The notes under the pieces are model-generated. The model ran no database searches. It was not told where the DNA came from and saw only the letters and a list, made by a program, of their open reading frames with translations. The translations under genes were made by a program, and so were the position numbers. DNA of 64,000 nucleotides, from the NCBI GenBank assembly GCA_009711615.1, contig VENI01000006.1, positions 186,001-250,000 on the forward strand. Reading direction: 5' to 3'. Shown piece by piece: positions 1 through 8,126 of the stretch (position 1 is its first letter; each line of letters starts with the position of its first letter). The stretch is from Bacillota bacterium (lineage in GTDB: Bacteria; Bacillota; Desulfotomaculia; Desulfotomaculales; Desulfohalotomaculaceae).

Positions 1-524
1 CAGATGTTATTCTGTACCCAACTGGTGGTGGCGTAGGAATCATTGGAATTTATAAGGCACTGAAAGAGCTGCAGGCTATTGGTTGGATTGGTGAAAAAAT
101 GCCCCGGTTAGTTGCTGTACAAGCTACTGGTTGTGCTCCAATTGTTAAAGCATGGCAAGAGAAGAAAACCGAGTCTGAATTCTGGAACGATGCTTCAACC
201 TGTGCTTTTGGTATCACTGTTCCTAAGGCTTTGGGTGACTTCATGGTGCTAGATGCTATTTATAAAACTGATGGTTGTGCTATTGCTATTAGTGATGATG
301 ACTTGCTGCAGGCACAAGCTGAACTGGCAGCAAAGGAGGGAGCATTTATCTGTCCTGAAGGCGCATCACTTTACTCTGCAGCCAAGCAGTTAAAGAAGGA
401 GGGGTGGTTGAAAGAAGACGAAAAAGTAGTGCTTTTAAACACGGGAACCGGATTAAAGTACCCAGAAACAGTAAATGTAAAAATTCCTGTATTACAGCCT
501 GATGAAGATATTCCGAAAGCTTAG
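1..524 (+). CDS. thrC: threonine synthase, C-terminal part (cut by window edge)
   Basis: PLP-dependent enzyme that converts O-phosphohomoserine to threonine, the last step of threonine synthesis in the cytoplasm. The reading frame is open from base 3, so only the last 174 codons or so are present. Near the start the glycine-rich PLP-phosphate loop (PTGGGVGIIG) is visible, and the tail has a PEGA..Y.A segment and a NTGTGLKYPE motif like the GTG(H/L)K motif close to the end of fold-type II threonine synthases. The lysine that binds PLP lies upstream of the window. A GC-rich hairpin follows the stop codon. A related threonine dehydratase-type enzyme is possible but the C-terminal motif favours ThrC. 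Confidence 0.85.
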   Translation, partial: DVILYPTGGGVGIIGIYKALKELQAIGWIGEKMPRLVAVQATGCAPIVKAWQEKKTESEFWNDASTCAFGITVPKALGDFMVLDAIYKTDGCAIAISDDDLLQAQAELAAKEGAFICPEGASLYSAAKQLKKEGWLKEDEKVVLLNTGTGLKYPETVNVKIPVLQPDEDIPKA

Positions 525-536
525 CTAAAAGAATAA

Positions 537-560
537 CCCGGCAAGTGGCAGCTTGCCGGG
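537..560. terminator. hairpin after thrC
   Basis: Perfect 9-bp stem (CCCGGCAAG / CTTGCCGGG) with a 6-base loop just after the thrC stop. No strong T run follows, so its efficiency as an intrinsic terminator is uncertain. Confidence 0.6.
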
Positions 561-684
561 CAAGACTAAAAAACAAAAGACAATATTATTATGATACTAC
601 AAAACAAGATCTGTTAGCAATATTTGTTAAAAAATCTTAATGTTCCCCCAACCATTTACCCAAAAAAAGATTGGAGGAAGAAAA

Positions 685-1929
685 ATGACAGAAAAAAAGA
701 AAATGGGTTTGCCCGCTAAGATGGGCATTGGTATGATAGCTGGTATTCTAGCCGGTGTAGTTGTTCAATCAGCTGGTTGGAGTGTAGATTTTATTAAACC
801 CTTTGGTGATTTATTTATTCGGTTAATTAGGATGATCGTTATACCGTTGGTATTTGCATCCCTGGTTGCTGGTGCTGCCAGTATGGGCAATGCCCGCAAA
901 CTAGGTAGTGTAGCAACGAAAACTATCGGTTGGTACTTAGCAACTACTGGTGTTGCTGTTGGTTTAGGTTTGTTATTTGCTAATGTATTTAATCCAGGAG
1001 TCGGCTTAAATATGGCTACCGAAGGGTTAAAAGCAAAGGAAATTGCCCCGCCAAGTGTTGTGGATACATTGTTAAACATTGTACCTATGAACCCATTACA
1101 AGCATTTGCTGAAGGTAATCTCTTACAAATTATTTTCTTTGCAATATTCTTTGGTTTTGCGTTAAATGCAATTGGTGAAAAGGGTAGACCTCTCTTAAAC
1201 CTGTTTGAAATAATAACAGAAACAATGATTAAATTAACTAATACAGTTATGGGTTATGCCCCTTATGGTGTGGCTGCATTAATCGCTTACACTGTAGCGC
1301 AAAATGGTCTTAGCGTACTGTTACCATTAATTAAGTTAATTGTTGCCATGTATGCAATTTGCATTCTGCATATCGTTGTTGTTTACCTTGCTTCTGTTAA
1401 GTTCATTGCAAAAATTAGCATTAAAGATTTTATTAAAGGAATTGCTGAACCATTAATGGTGGCATTTACAACCTGTTCTAGTGCTTCTGCTTTAGCGATA
1501 AACTTAAAGCAGGTACGTAAGCTAGGTGCTTCTAAGAGTGTATCCAGCTTTACCGTTCCGTTAGGTAACACAATTAATATGGACGGTGCTGCAATTTATC
1601 TTGGTTTGGCTGCAGTATTCGTATCCCAAGTTTACGGCATGGAATTAACTGGAACTGAACAGTTAACTATTCTCTTAATGGCAGTGCTGGCTTCTATCGG
1701 TTCTGTTGGTGTACCTTCAATGGCACTGGTTGTTATGACAATGGTATTCACTTCTGTTGGATTACCCCTAGAAGCTATTGCATTGGTTGCAGGTGTTGAC
1801 AGGGTGCTTGATATGGCTCGTACTAGCTTGAACGTTTTTGGTGACGCAACTGCTGCAGTTGTAGTTTCAAAAATGGAAGGTGAACTGGGAGAAGTTAATC
1901 TAAGTGATGACGAAGCTGTATCAGCTTAG
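685..1929 (+). CDS. DAACS-family sodium/proton:dicarboxylate (or glutamate) symporter
   Basis: Integral membrane carrier of the dicarboxylate/amino acid:cation symporter family, importing C4-dicarboxylates, glutamate or aspartate with Na+ or H+. The 414-residue length is typical. The serine-rich re-entrant loop (TTCSSASAL, about residue 262) and the substrate/cation motif NMDGA (about residue 298) are both present. The frame is open from 640, but a GGAGG ribosome site at 674-678 sits correctly before the ATG at 685, so that start is chosen. It is monocistronic, with hairpins on both sides. Substrate cannot be decided between dicarboxylate and glutamate from sequence alone. Confidence 0.9.
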   Translation: MTEKKKMGLPAKMGIGMIAGILAGVVVQSAGWSVDFIKPFGDLFIRLIRMIVIPLVFASLVAGAASMGNARKLGSVATKTIGWYLATTGVAVGLGLLFANVFNPGVGLNMATEGLKAKEIAPPSVVDTLLNIVPMNPLQAFAEGNLLQIIFFAIFFGFALNAIGEKGRPLLNLFEIITETMIKLTNTVMGYAPYGVAALIAYTVAQNGLSVLLPLIKLIVAMYAICILHIVVVYLASVKFIAKISIKDFIKGIAEPLMVAFTTCSSASALAINLKQVRKLGASKSVSSFTVPLGNTINMDGAAIYLGLAAVFVSQVYGMELTGTEQLTILLMAVLASIGSVGVPSMALVVMTMVFTSVGLPLEAIALVAGVDRVLDMARTSLNVFGDATAAVVVSKMEGELGEVNLSDDEAVSA

Positions 1930-1956
1930 GAAAAAATAAATATAAGCTTAAAGATT

Positions 1957-1982
1957 GGGGTTTCTAAGAAATTAGAAACCCC
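1957..1982. terminator. hairpin after symporter gene
   Basis: Perfect 11-bp stem GGGGTTTCTAA / TTAGAAACCCC with a GAAA tetraloop, 27 bases after the symporter stop. An AT-rich tract follows. Confidence 0.75.
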
Positions 1983-2052
1983 ATTATTAATAATTTAGAG
2001 GGTGCAGTATTGGAAAAGGCTACTTTTAAATAATCTTTGATATTGTAGTTTA

Positions 2053-2097
2053 AAGAACAAAAGTCCTGGGTTTTATCAACCCAAGACTTTTGTTCTT
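2053..2097. terminator. bidirectional terminator
   Basis: Long hairpin with outer arms AAGAACAAAAGTC / GACTTTTGTTCTT and inner arms TGGGTT / AACCCA. It lies between the convergent symporter gene and the small secreted-protein gene. Confidence 0.75.
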
Positions 2098-2123
2098 ATA
2101 TTTAGGAGTGTATCAGGGCTAAC

Positions 2124-2438
2124 CTAGTATGAACCCATCATGCTACCGTAACCATAATTGTCACTGTTAGTGCTATAACCGCCCATCATTCCACCCATTG
2201 GGCCAAAACCGTTCTGGCCATGGAAATCTCTCATGTAATCGAAATGTCCTTGCCATGCTTGAGCCTGGTTAGGATCAATTTGACCGTTTTCAATAGACTG
2301 GTCTATCCATTGATCATGCCAGTCAAACATTTGATTGTACCAGCTGTTGTCCAAAGAATTGGCAGCAAAGGCACTGGGTATTACTGTTCCTACAACCAAC
2401 AAAGCAACTATTCCAAGCATTACGAATCTTTTTTTCAT
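2124..2438 (-). CDS. small secreted Met/Gly-rich protein, copy A (DUF2680/YckD-like)
   Basis: A 104-residue protein of unknown function. A cleavable signal peptide is clear: MKKR, a hydrophobic core and an AFA cleavage site near residue 25. The mature part begins with an aromatic, acidic helix (WYNQMFDWHDQW) and a 'NGQIDPNQAQ' turn like that of DUF2680/YckD proteins, and ends in a glycine/methionine/tyrosine tail (GPMGGMMGGY). Histidines and methionines could bind metal, but this is speculation. A near-identical paralogue lies at 10279-10590, and both share the upstream promoter/operator described separately. A TetR gene is divergent. Start is supported by a GGAGGTTG site 5 bases upstream. 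Confidence 0.8.
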   Translation of the reverse strand: MKKRFVMLGIVALLVVGTVIPSAFAANSLDNSWYNQMFDWHDQWIDQSIENGQIDPNQAQAWQGHFDYMRDFHGQNGFGPMGGMMGGYSTNSDNYGYGSMMGSY

Positions 2439-2471
2439 TTAATATCAACCTCCGTTTGATTTGTTAGGTTA

Positions 2472-2525
2472 ATTATAGTAAAGAAATTTATCAAACAAAG
2501 GGCAAAAGTAGTACAGTTTTGTCAC
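2472..2525 (-). promoter_or_regulatory. promoter A with TTTTGTCAC inverted-repeat operator
   Basis: Read on the minus strand: an operator of TTTTGTCAC arms around a 9-base spacer (2501-2525), then 23 bases, then a TATAAT -10 box (2472-2477). There is no good -35 hexamer, and the operator would be centred near -47, a position typical of activators. The same layout recurs at 10623-10676 and 13689-13742. Confidence 0.65.
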
Positions 2526-2563
2526 TTTTTACTAATTTTCAAGGGTTAAGAATAAGGGATGTA

Positions 2564-2611
2564 TTGACAAAAAAAGAATATAATGCTACTATAAACCTAC
2601 CGAACGGTAGG
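2564..2611 (+). promoter_or_regulatory. promoter and TetR-type operator of the regulator gene
   Basis: TTGACA (2564-2569), 17 bases, TACTAT (2587-2592). It is followed at once by the 16-bp palindrome CCTACCGAACGGTAGG (2596-2611), which overlaps the expected transcription start. This is the usual arrangement of an autorepressed TetR gene. Confidence 0.8.
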
Positions 2612-2637
2612 TAGGATATAAAGTGGGAGAGATACTT

Positions 2638-3231
2638 ATGGGTAGTTCAACTAAAGAAAAAATTAAAAGCATAGCCCTTACACTTTTTGCAAAAAAAGGG
2701 TATGAAGGCACAACAATGAAAGAAATCGCGGATGGTGTAGGTATTAAAAAAGCTTCTCTTTACGCCCATTTTAAAGGGAAGGAGGAATTGTTTTTCTCGG
2801 TTTATGAGGACTTGGCTCAAGAATATATAAAGCTGATGGACCAGATTATGAGTACATCCGAAAACGTGGAGACTGAAGAAAGGCTCTATTATATATTCAA
2901 AGAGTATATTATTTATTATATTGAGAACCCCGAAACACAGGCTTTTTGGAATCAAATTATGCTTTTTACGCCTTCGGATGTATATGATAAATTCTTTACC
3001 CACGTAGAAAATTGTAATTCAGCTGTACAGCAAAATATGATAACAATCTTTGAAGAAGGAATGCGGAAAGGGCTAATTCGAAAAGGTAACGCCAAAAGAA
3101 TGACAATGTCTTATTGGGCCATTAGGGAAGGACTTTTGAACGGAATGATGATAATCCCGGAAATGAGAAACGAGGAATTTATTAGAGATTTTTGGATTGA
3201 CTTTTGGTTAGGTATTAAGGGGAGGGAATAA
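2638..3231 (+). CDS. TetR/AcrR-family transcriptional regulator
   Basis: A 197-residue one-component repressor. The N-terminal helix-turn-helix occupies roughly residues 10-55 (TMKEIADGVGIKKASLYAHF, then a KEELF helix), the TetR hallmark. The rest is the ligand-binding and dimerisation domain. The frame opens at a GTG at 2623, but the ATG at 2638 has a better placed GGGAGA site and is preferred. It is co-transcribed with the next gene: its TAA abuts that gene's ATG. A palindromic operator lies just upstream, so autoregulation and control of the acyltransferase-like gene are likely. The ligand is unknown. Confidence 0.88.
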   Translation: MGSSTKEKIKSIALTLFAKKGYEGTTMKEIADGVGIKKASLYAHFKGKEELFFSVYEDLAQEYIKLMDQIMSTSENVETEERLYYIFKEYIIYYIENPETQAFWNQIMLFTPSDVYDKFFTHVENCNSAVQQNMITIFEEGMRKGLIRKGNAKRMTMSYWAIREGLLNGMMIIPEMRNEEFIRDFWIDFWLGIKGRE

Positions 3232-4302
3232 ATGATGAAAGTTGCTAAAAAATTTCAGGTAATAGAATGTAAGGGTACTCCTTATCAGATTGGGTTACAG
3301 TGGGGCGAGGGTTGTAAAGAAAGCATAAATAAGGCCATGGAACTTACATTTGGAGGGTTATCTTACGTAAACAATACAACAAAAGAAGATGTTATTTCTA
3401 ATGCTTTGAAATTTCTCCCTAAAGTGAAAAACTTTGATCCCGACTTAATTGAAATGATAAAAGGGCAGGCGGATGGTGCCGGAATTAGTTTTGAAGAAGC
3501 CTTTGCTCTGAAATGCGGGCTTGATTTGGGAACTTATTATAATAACCTATCTAGCCTATGTACATCCTTTGCTGCAACTGGAAAAGCAACAGAAAATGGA
3601 AAAACAGTACTTGGCCAAAATATCGATTGGTTTCCAGGGACCCCCTTAGATCTTATTAAAATAATACATTCAGATGGGTCTAAACAACTTTCCTTGGTTT
3701 TATGGGGAATTATAGAGTATACCTTGAGTTCAAATGGTTATGGGATCTGTGCCAACGGTACATGGGCAAATATTGATAAATACTTATTTAATATTCCGTT
3801 AGGTTGTTATGTGCCTAAAGCCATGAGACAAAAGACTATGGATTACGCTATGGAAATACTTCGTACAAATGCACGTGGACTTGGATATTATCACTTGGCT
3901 TCCGCAGAAAATAAAATAATGGGAATAGAAAGCACCCAGAATGATTACGAAATACTTTCCCCAGAAAATGATGTGTTAGTTCATGCTAATCACTATCTTA
4001 CTGATCGCTTTAAAAAAATAGATGCGGTTAATTTAGTGGTACCAGATAGTCTTACTCGAGTTGAAACAATTAATCAGCTAATAAATGAACGTTATGGAGA
4101 AATAAACCCGGCAATTATGATGGCAATTCTTTCAGACCACAATGATTACCCAATCTCAATATGCCGCCACGTCGATGAAACAAAACCCATACAGTTCCAT
4201 TCGGAAACATTAGCATCTTTCATCATGGTTCCAGAGGATAAAAAAATGTATATAGCTTATGGTAATCCGTGCCAATACAAATATATAGAATATAGGCTAT
4301 AA
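3232..4302 (+). CDS. C45 peptidase / acyl-CoA:6-APA acyltransferase-like NTN hydrolase
   Basis: A 356-residue protein resembling the isopenicillin-N acyltransferase / choloylglycine hydrolase-like family of N-terminal nucleophile hydrolases. These are made as a precursor and cleave themselves so that a cysteine becomes the new N-terminus and nucleophile. Here the candidate is Cys110 in SSLCTSF, followed by the family-like GKTVLGQNIDW. Upstream is the 'IECKGTPYQIG..WG' segment common to the family. No signal peptide is seen. It directly follows tetR (ATG touches the stop) and is likely controlled by it. The true substrate is unknown; amide hydrolysis of an acylated metabolite is a family-based guess. 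Confidence 0.75.
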   Translation: MMKVAKKFQVIECKGTPYQIGLQWGEGCKESINKAMELTFGGLSYVNNTTKEDVISNALKFLPKVKNFDPDLIEMIKGQADGAGISFEEAFALKCGLDLGTYYNNLSSLCTSFAATGKATENGKTVLGQNIDWFPGTPLDLIKIIHSDGSKQLSLVLWGIIEYTLSSNGYGICANGTWANIDKYLFNIPLGCYVPKAMRQKTMDYAMEILRTNARGLGYYHLASAENKIMGIESTQNDYEILSPENDVLVHANHYLTDRFKKIDAVNLVVPDSLTRVETINQLINERYGEINPAIMMAILSDHNDYPISICRHVDETKPIQFHSETLASFIMVPEDKKMYIAYGNPCQYKYIEYRL

Positions 4303-4323
4303 GAATTTAAGGGCGGATGTCTT

Positions 4324-4503
4324 ATGGAGCATATATTTGCCAAAATTTCGGAATTAAGTATCCGAGGCCATTGAGAATGGCGAACTAGAAAAACAACCCG
4401 GTTCTGGTAAACCAATTGAAATTGAGATATGCTTTTTGTACCAAAGGAAGAACGATTAGCCTATACTGTAATGAAAAACTCAGGTTCCCCGGAGATTATC
4501 TAA
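4324..4503 (+). pseudogene. decayed DUF1992 (YhdN/DnaJ-like) gene
   Basis: Conceptual translation begins MEHIFAKISELSIR and then needs two small corrections. A 2-base deletion near 4362 and a 1-base deletion near 4427 restore the DUF1992 pattern '(R)EAIENGELENQPGSGKP' and 'FVPKEERLAYTVMKNSG'. As written, the frame stops at codon 17. Even repaired, it ends soon after the NSG motif, so the usual C-terminal part is missing. A GGCGG site precedes the ATG. Repaired frame and motif order are clear to me; function of the family is poorly known. Confidence 0.7.
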
Positions 4504-4540
4504 ACAGAAAAGTGCTAACCGGGTAAATTCCTGGTTAGCA

Positions 4541-4738
4541 CTATAATCTTTCACCACTTTTTTGCTTTTCAATAAATGCTAGGATGTCTTCCCTTTTAAT
4601 TCTCCAACTTCTACCTATTTTAAAGGCGGGTAATTTAGCTTCTTGTACTAACCTATAGGTGGTTACTTCACTAATTTGTAGGTACTTTGCCACTTGGCTG
4701 ATAGTTAATATTTCCTTATTATCGTGCACAACTTTCAC
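4541..4738 (-). CDS. excisionase-family helix-turn-helix protein
   Basis: A 65-residue DNA-binding protein of the HTH_17/excisionase type. Such proteins are either excisionases of integrated elements or small regulators. The core is ILTISQVAKYLQISEVTTYR (winged HTH), followed by the family ending PAFKIGRSWRIKREDILAFI. Start is a GTG with a GGAG site very close by; a GTG three codons later would be better spaced. No integrase gene is nearby, so this is probably a stand-alone copy or element relic. The adjacent upstream gene on the same strand encodes a zinc ribbon. Confidence 0.8.
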   Translation of the reverse strand: MKVVHDNKEILTISQVAKYLQISEVTTYRLVQEAKLPAFKIGRSWRIKREDILAFIEKQKSGERL

Positions 4739-4849
4739 ACTCCATGAAATCAGTTATACACTACATTATATGGTAAATTGGATTATCGATCAAATATATT
4801 TTAAAATTTGTTTCCATATCTGTTTTATAATTCTTGTGGTCAATTTATA

Positions 4850-5020
4850 TTACGGCTTATTTTTACGGTTTGCTGAAGGGGTTGTTTTTTTAACTTTAGC
4901 AGAGTCTACCGAGGGGTTAACATTGCTTAAATCGTTCCCGCAGTATGGACATATCCATTTTTCTTTAACATTACTGCTATAGGATTTTTTCTTACAATCA
5001 GGGCATAGCTTACTATACAT
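4850..5020 (-). CDS. small zinc-ribbon protein (56 aa)
   Basis: Reading the minus strand from the ATG at 5018-5020 gives a 56-residue protein. It has two CxxC knuckles: CPDC (residues 6-9) and CPYC (24-27), the classic zinc-ribbon spacing, followed by a lysine-rich, low-complexity tail. An AGGAG ribosome site lies 7-8 bases before the ATG. Its role is unknown; such proteins are often nucleic-acid or protein binders. It is followed by the excisionase-like gene about 110 bases downstream on the same strand. Confidence 0.7.
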   Translation of the reverse strand: MYSKLCPDCKKKSYSSNVKEKWICPYCGNDLSNVNPSVDSAKVKKTTPSANRKNKP

Positions 5021-5330
5021 ATGAACACTCCTTGATTGTGTTTCCTTAAGGATTTATTGTAAATATGTCAAAGGAGATTAATGCAGAATAGATTAGACTA
5101 TTAAATTATATAAAAAGTGAAAATGTGAAGCAATATGTTTTGAAAAATAGTTTACAAATATCATAAAATATATATAATTTACTTATTGCCATTATTCATT
5201 TTTAATCAGTACTATTTTGTAGTATTCATTACTATTACTATGTTTTTAAAAATAATGTCAGTTTTTATTAATTGGAAGCCAGTTCCCTAAAGGGTTCAGG
5301 TTTTTTTAGTTATATTATGGAGGTTCAAAA
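5021..5330. other. AT-rich intergenic region before prfC
   Basis: I see no open frame of substance and no clear structured RNA. Shortly before prfC a small CCC TAAA GGG hairpin with flanking complementary bases is followed by a run of T (about 5278-5308), which may be a weak terminator or attenuator. A GGAGG site precedes the prfC ATG. Confidence 0.4.
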
Positions 5331-6917
5331 ATGAGTGACAAGATTAACCAGGAAATTGATAGACGCAGAACGTTTGCAATTATCTCTCACCCCGATGCCG
5401 GGAAAACAACCCTTACGGAAAAGCTTCTATTATACGGTGGTGCGCTTCGGTTAGCCGGTACCGTTAAATCTCGCAAATCTAAACAGTATGCTGTATCCGA
5501 TTGGATGGAGATAGAAAAGCAACGGGGTATCTCTATTACAAGCAGTGCATTACAATTTGAATATAATGGATACAAAATAAACATATTGGATACACCTGGT
5601 CACCAGGATTTCTGTGAAGACACTTACCGAACCTTAATAGCAGCAGATAGTGCAGTGATGCTGATAGATGCAGCTAAAGGGGTGGAAGAACAAACTAAAA
5701 AGTTGTTTAAGGTATGTAGAAATAAGGGTATTCCTATCTTTACATTTATTAATAAGTTAGATCGGCACGGCAAAATGCCGCTGGATTTAATAGATGAATT
5801 GGAGCGGCTATTAGGGATACGTTCTTACCCCATGAACTGGCCAGTGGGGTTAGGCATTGACTTTAAAGGTATTTATGATCGAAGCTCATCCAAAGTTGTA
5901 CTGTTTGATAGTGATGGTAGGGGCAAAACCATTGTACCCACAAAGAGCGGCGACTTAAGAGATCCCAATTTCACTGCAAATATTGATGACGCATTGTTAA
6001 GTCAATTAGAGGAAGATAATGAGCTTTTGAGTATTGCAGGGGATGAATTTGATCCGGAATTAGTGGCCAGCGGAGAACAAACACCGATATATTTTGGTAG
6101 TGCTCTAACTAATTTTGGAGTAAGTAACTTCCTGGAGTCATTTATTAAATTATCTCCAGCACCCCATGAAAGGCAGACGTCTATAGGCAAGTTGGACCCA
6201 CATAATGAAGAGTTCTCCGGATTTGTATTTAAAATTCAAGCTAACATGAACCCTGCTCATCGGGATAGGATTGCCTTTATTAAGATATGCTCTGGTGTGT
6301 TTAAAAGGGGTATGGTAGTAAAACACGTTCCGACAGATAAAAAAATCAGACTTGCACAATCCAAACAACTTTTTGCCCAAGACTGTGAAACGCTGGACGA
6401 AGCATACCCGGGGGATATTATAGGTGTTTCCGACCCTGGCTTTTTTTCAATTGGTGATGCCATTACCGAAAAGAATCTCTTTGAATTTGAACCGATACCG
6501 AGTTTTTTACCTGAACATTTTGCACGGGTACAACTAAAGGATGCCATGAAGCGCAAACAATTTATTAAAGGTATAAATCAATTAACCCAAGAGGGCGCTG
6601 TGCAGAAATACAGCCAACTGGATATCGGGGTTGAGGCACCCATTGTAGGAGCGGTGGGGTTATTACAGTTTGAGGTATTGCAATATCGCTTAACAATGGA
6701 GTATGGTGTTGATGTAAATATAACCAACTTGCCTTATACGGTAGCTAGGTGGGTTGATGGAGAACTGCCGGCCATCAAACAATTAAATCAAACTGATAAA
6801 ATGGTAGTAAAAAATGACCGGGATAAATACCTGGCATTATTTCGAAATGAGTGGTCCCTAAGGTGGGAATTGGAAAATAATACCGGCGTGGAATTATTAG
6901 AAAACCCACCAAAGTAA
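5331..6917 (+). CDS. prfC: peptide chain release factor 3
   Basis: GTPase that releases class I release factors from the ribosome after peptide hydrolysis. The 528-residue length is standard. The translational-GTPase motifs are present in order: G1 HPDAGKTT (about residue 20), the switch II motif DTPGHQDF (about 85) and the G4 motif NKLD (about 140). The 'SDWMEIEKQRGISITSS' segment is characteristic of RF3 and separates it from EF-G and TypA. TATGGAGG lies at a good distance from the ATG. It is monocistronic, with a hairpin downstream. Confidence 0.96.
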   Translation: MSDKINQEIDRRRTFAIISHPDAGKTTLTEKLLLYGGALRLAGTVKSRKSKQYAVSDWMEIEKQRGISITSSALQFEYNGYKINILDTPGHQDFCEDTYRTLIAADSAVMLIDAAKGVEEQTKKLFKVCRNKGIPIFTFINKLDRHGKMPLDLIDELERLLGIRSYPMNWPVGLGIDFKGIYDRSSSKVVLFDSDGRGKTIVPTKSGDLRDPNFTANIDDALLSQLEEDNELLSIAGDEFDPELVASGEQTPIYFGSALTNFGVSNFLESFIKLSPAPHERQTSIGKLDPHNEEFSGFVFKIQANMNPAHRDRIAFIKICSGVFKRGMVVKHVPTDKKIRLAQSKQLFAQDCETLDEAYPGDIIGVSDPGFFSIGDAITEKNLFEFEPIPSFLPEHFARVQLKDAMKRKQFIKGINQLTQEGAVQKYSQLDIGVEAPIVGAVGLLQFEVLQYRLTMEYGVDVNITNLPYTVARWVDGELPAIKQLNQTDKMVVKNDRDKYLALFRNEWSLRWELENNTGVELLENPPK

Positions 6918-6963
6918 CTATATTAATTTAATACTTTAATACAAATTTGCAACGTATATAAAA

Positions 6964-6997
6964 AGCCCTTGGTCTCGCTTAAGTGAGGCCAAGGGCT
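6964..6997. terminator. hairpin after prfC
   Basis: Stem AGCCCTTGG-CTC with GAG-CCAAGGGCT, 13 base pairs with one mismatch and an 8-base loop. There is no clear T tract. Confidence 0.65.
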
Positions 6998-7120
6998 GAT
7001 ATAGTCAAACACAAATATATTAAACTTTTTTAACGGTGGCTTAATTTTGTTTTAACTAAATTAAATTATCATTAGTATGAAATGATATGAATACTAAGAA
7101 CTGAAAGGAGAAATGACGGT

Positions 7121-7843
7121 TTGAAAATAGCAATTTTTGCAGACGTACACAGCAACTTCTTAGGTTTGCAAGCAGTGCTGTCTGACATTCAAGAACGGGG
7201 TATTGATACCGTCTACTGTCTAGGGGACTTAGTGGGTTACGGCCCCAGACCAAACAAGGTAATTGAGTTAATTCGGAAGAAAGACATTTCCACTGTGATG
7301 GGTAATTATGATGATGCCATTGGCAATATGAGATTAATATGCGGTTGTGACTATAAAGATGAACAGGCAATGAAAATTGGAGAGGCTTCTATTAGTTGGA
7401 CAAAGGAACAAACCACTGAGAAAAATAAAAATTGGCTACGGCAACTGCCCCAACGCATAGAATTTAATGTCGGGGAGTTAAAATTTTTATTGGTGCACGG
7501 AAGCCCCCGGCAGCTAAACGAGTACTTATTTGAAAATACCGAGGAAGAACTGTTAAACCAATTCCTTATCGAAAATCACTGTAATGTACTGGTATGTGGC
7601 CATACCCATTTGCCTTACCATAAGCAAGTGGCAAAGGGGGATGTTATTAATGTGGGCAGTGCCGGTAAGCCTAAACATGGAAACCCCCAAGTGGGTTATG
7701 CTGTGCTAGATATAACAACATCAGGAAATCTGAAGGTAAGTTTTTTTCAAGTACCATATGATTACGAACAAACCGCCAGGGAAATTGAAGAATCTGGTTT
7801 GCCGGTGGAATTTGCCCAAATTATTCGTACCGGTAAAGCATAA
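7121..7843 (+). CDS. calcineurin-like metallophosphoesterase (YfcE/diadenosine-tetraphosphatase-like)
   Basis: A 240-residue cytosolic phosphoesterase of the Metallophos_2 family. All dimetal motifs are present: FADVHSN (D8, H10), GDLVGYGP (about 36), GNYDD in place of GNHD (about 66), HGSPR (about 126) and CGHTHLP (about 159). The GNYD variant is common in this subfamily, where it replaces the histidine. The start is a TTG preceded by AAAGGAG. Substrate could be a phosphodiester or a dinucleoside polyphosphate. No operon partner is evident. Confidence 0.85.
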   Translation: MKIAIFADVHSNFLGLQAVLSDIQERGIDTVYCLGDLVGYGPRPNKVIELIRKKDISTVMGNYDDAIGNMRLICGCDYKDEQAMKIGEASISWTKEQTTEKNKNWLRQLPQRIEFNVGELKFLLVHGSPRQLNEYLFENTEEELLNQFLIENHCNVLVCGHTHLPYHKQVAKGDVINVGSAGKPKHGNPQVGYAVLDITTSGNLKVSFFQVPYDYEQTAREIEESGLPVEFAQIIRTGKA

Positions 7844-8012
7844 GTTATAATTTACCCAAAACTGCCAACTGGTTTTATAACAGTGAATATTATATAATAA
7901 TATTAGCATAAAATAGGCGGTGAAATAAACAAAATAGCTCAGCTAAAAGCAGATTTATTTGGCTATTTCCCACCCTGCCCGCATAACGAAGAACTTAAAA
8001 TATATAATCAAC

Positions 8013-8045
8013 AAAGGATGCTGGTTTTATTAATCAGCATCCTTT
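8013..8045 (+). terminator. rho-independent terminator
   Basis: Perfect 11-bp stem AAAGGATGCTG / CAGCATCCTTT followed by TTATTTT. It probably ends the phosphoesterase transcript about 170 bases after its stop. The stretch between them holds no gene. Confidence 0.75.
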
Positions 8046-8126
8046 GTTATTTTAGTACAATATTATTTTAAAGAATAGTTTATTTTGATGTGTAAAATAA
8101 TAGAAGCTAGAAAAGGAGGGAGAAGT

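Noticed and set aside
4659-4982. 107-codon open frame on the plus strand over 4659-4982
   Set aside because: It is antisense to the excisionase-like and zinc-ribbon genes, has no ribosome site, and its composition is unlike the neighbours.
7920-8082. Small protein between the phosphoesterase and DUF421 genes
   Set aside because: A 45-codon frame is open, but it begins right after a stop with no start codon and overlaps the terminator.
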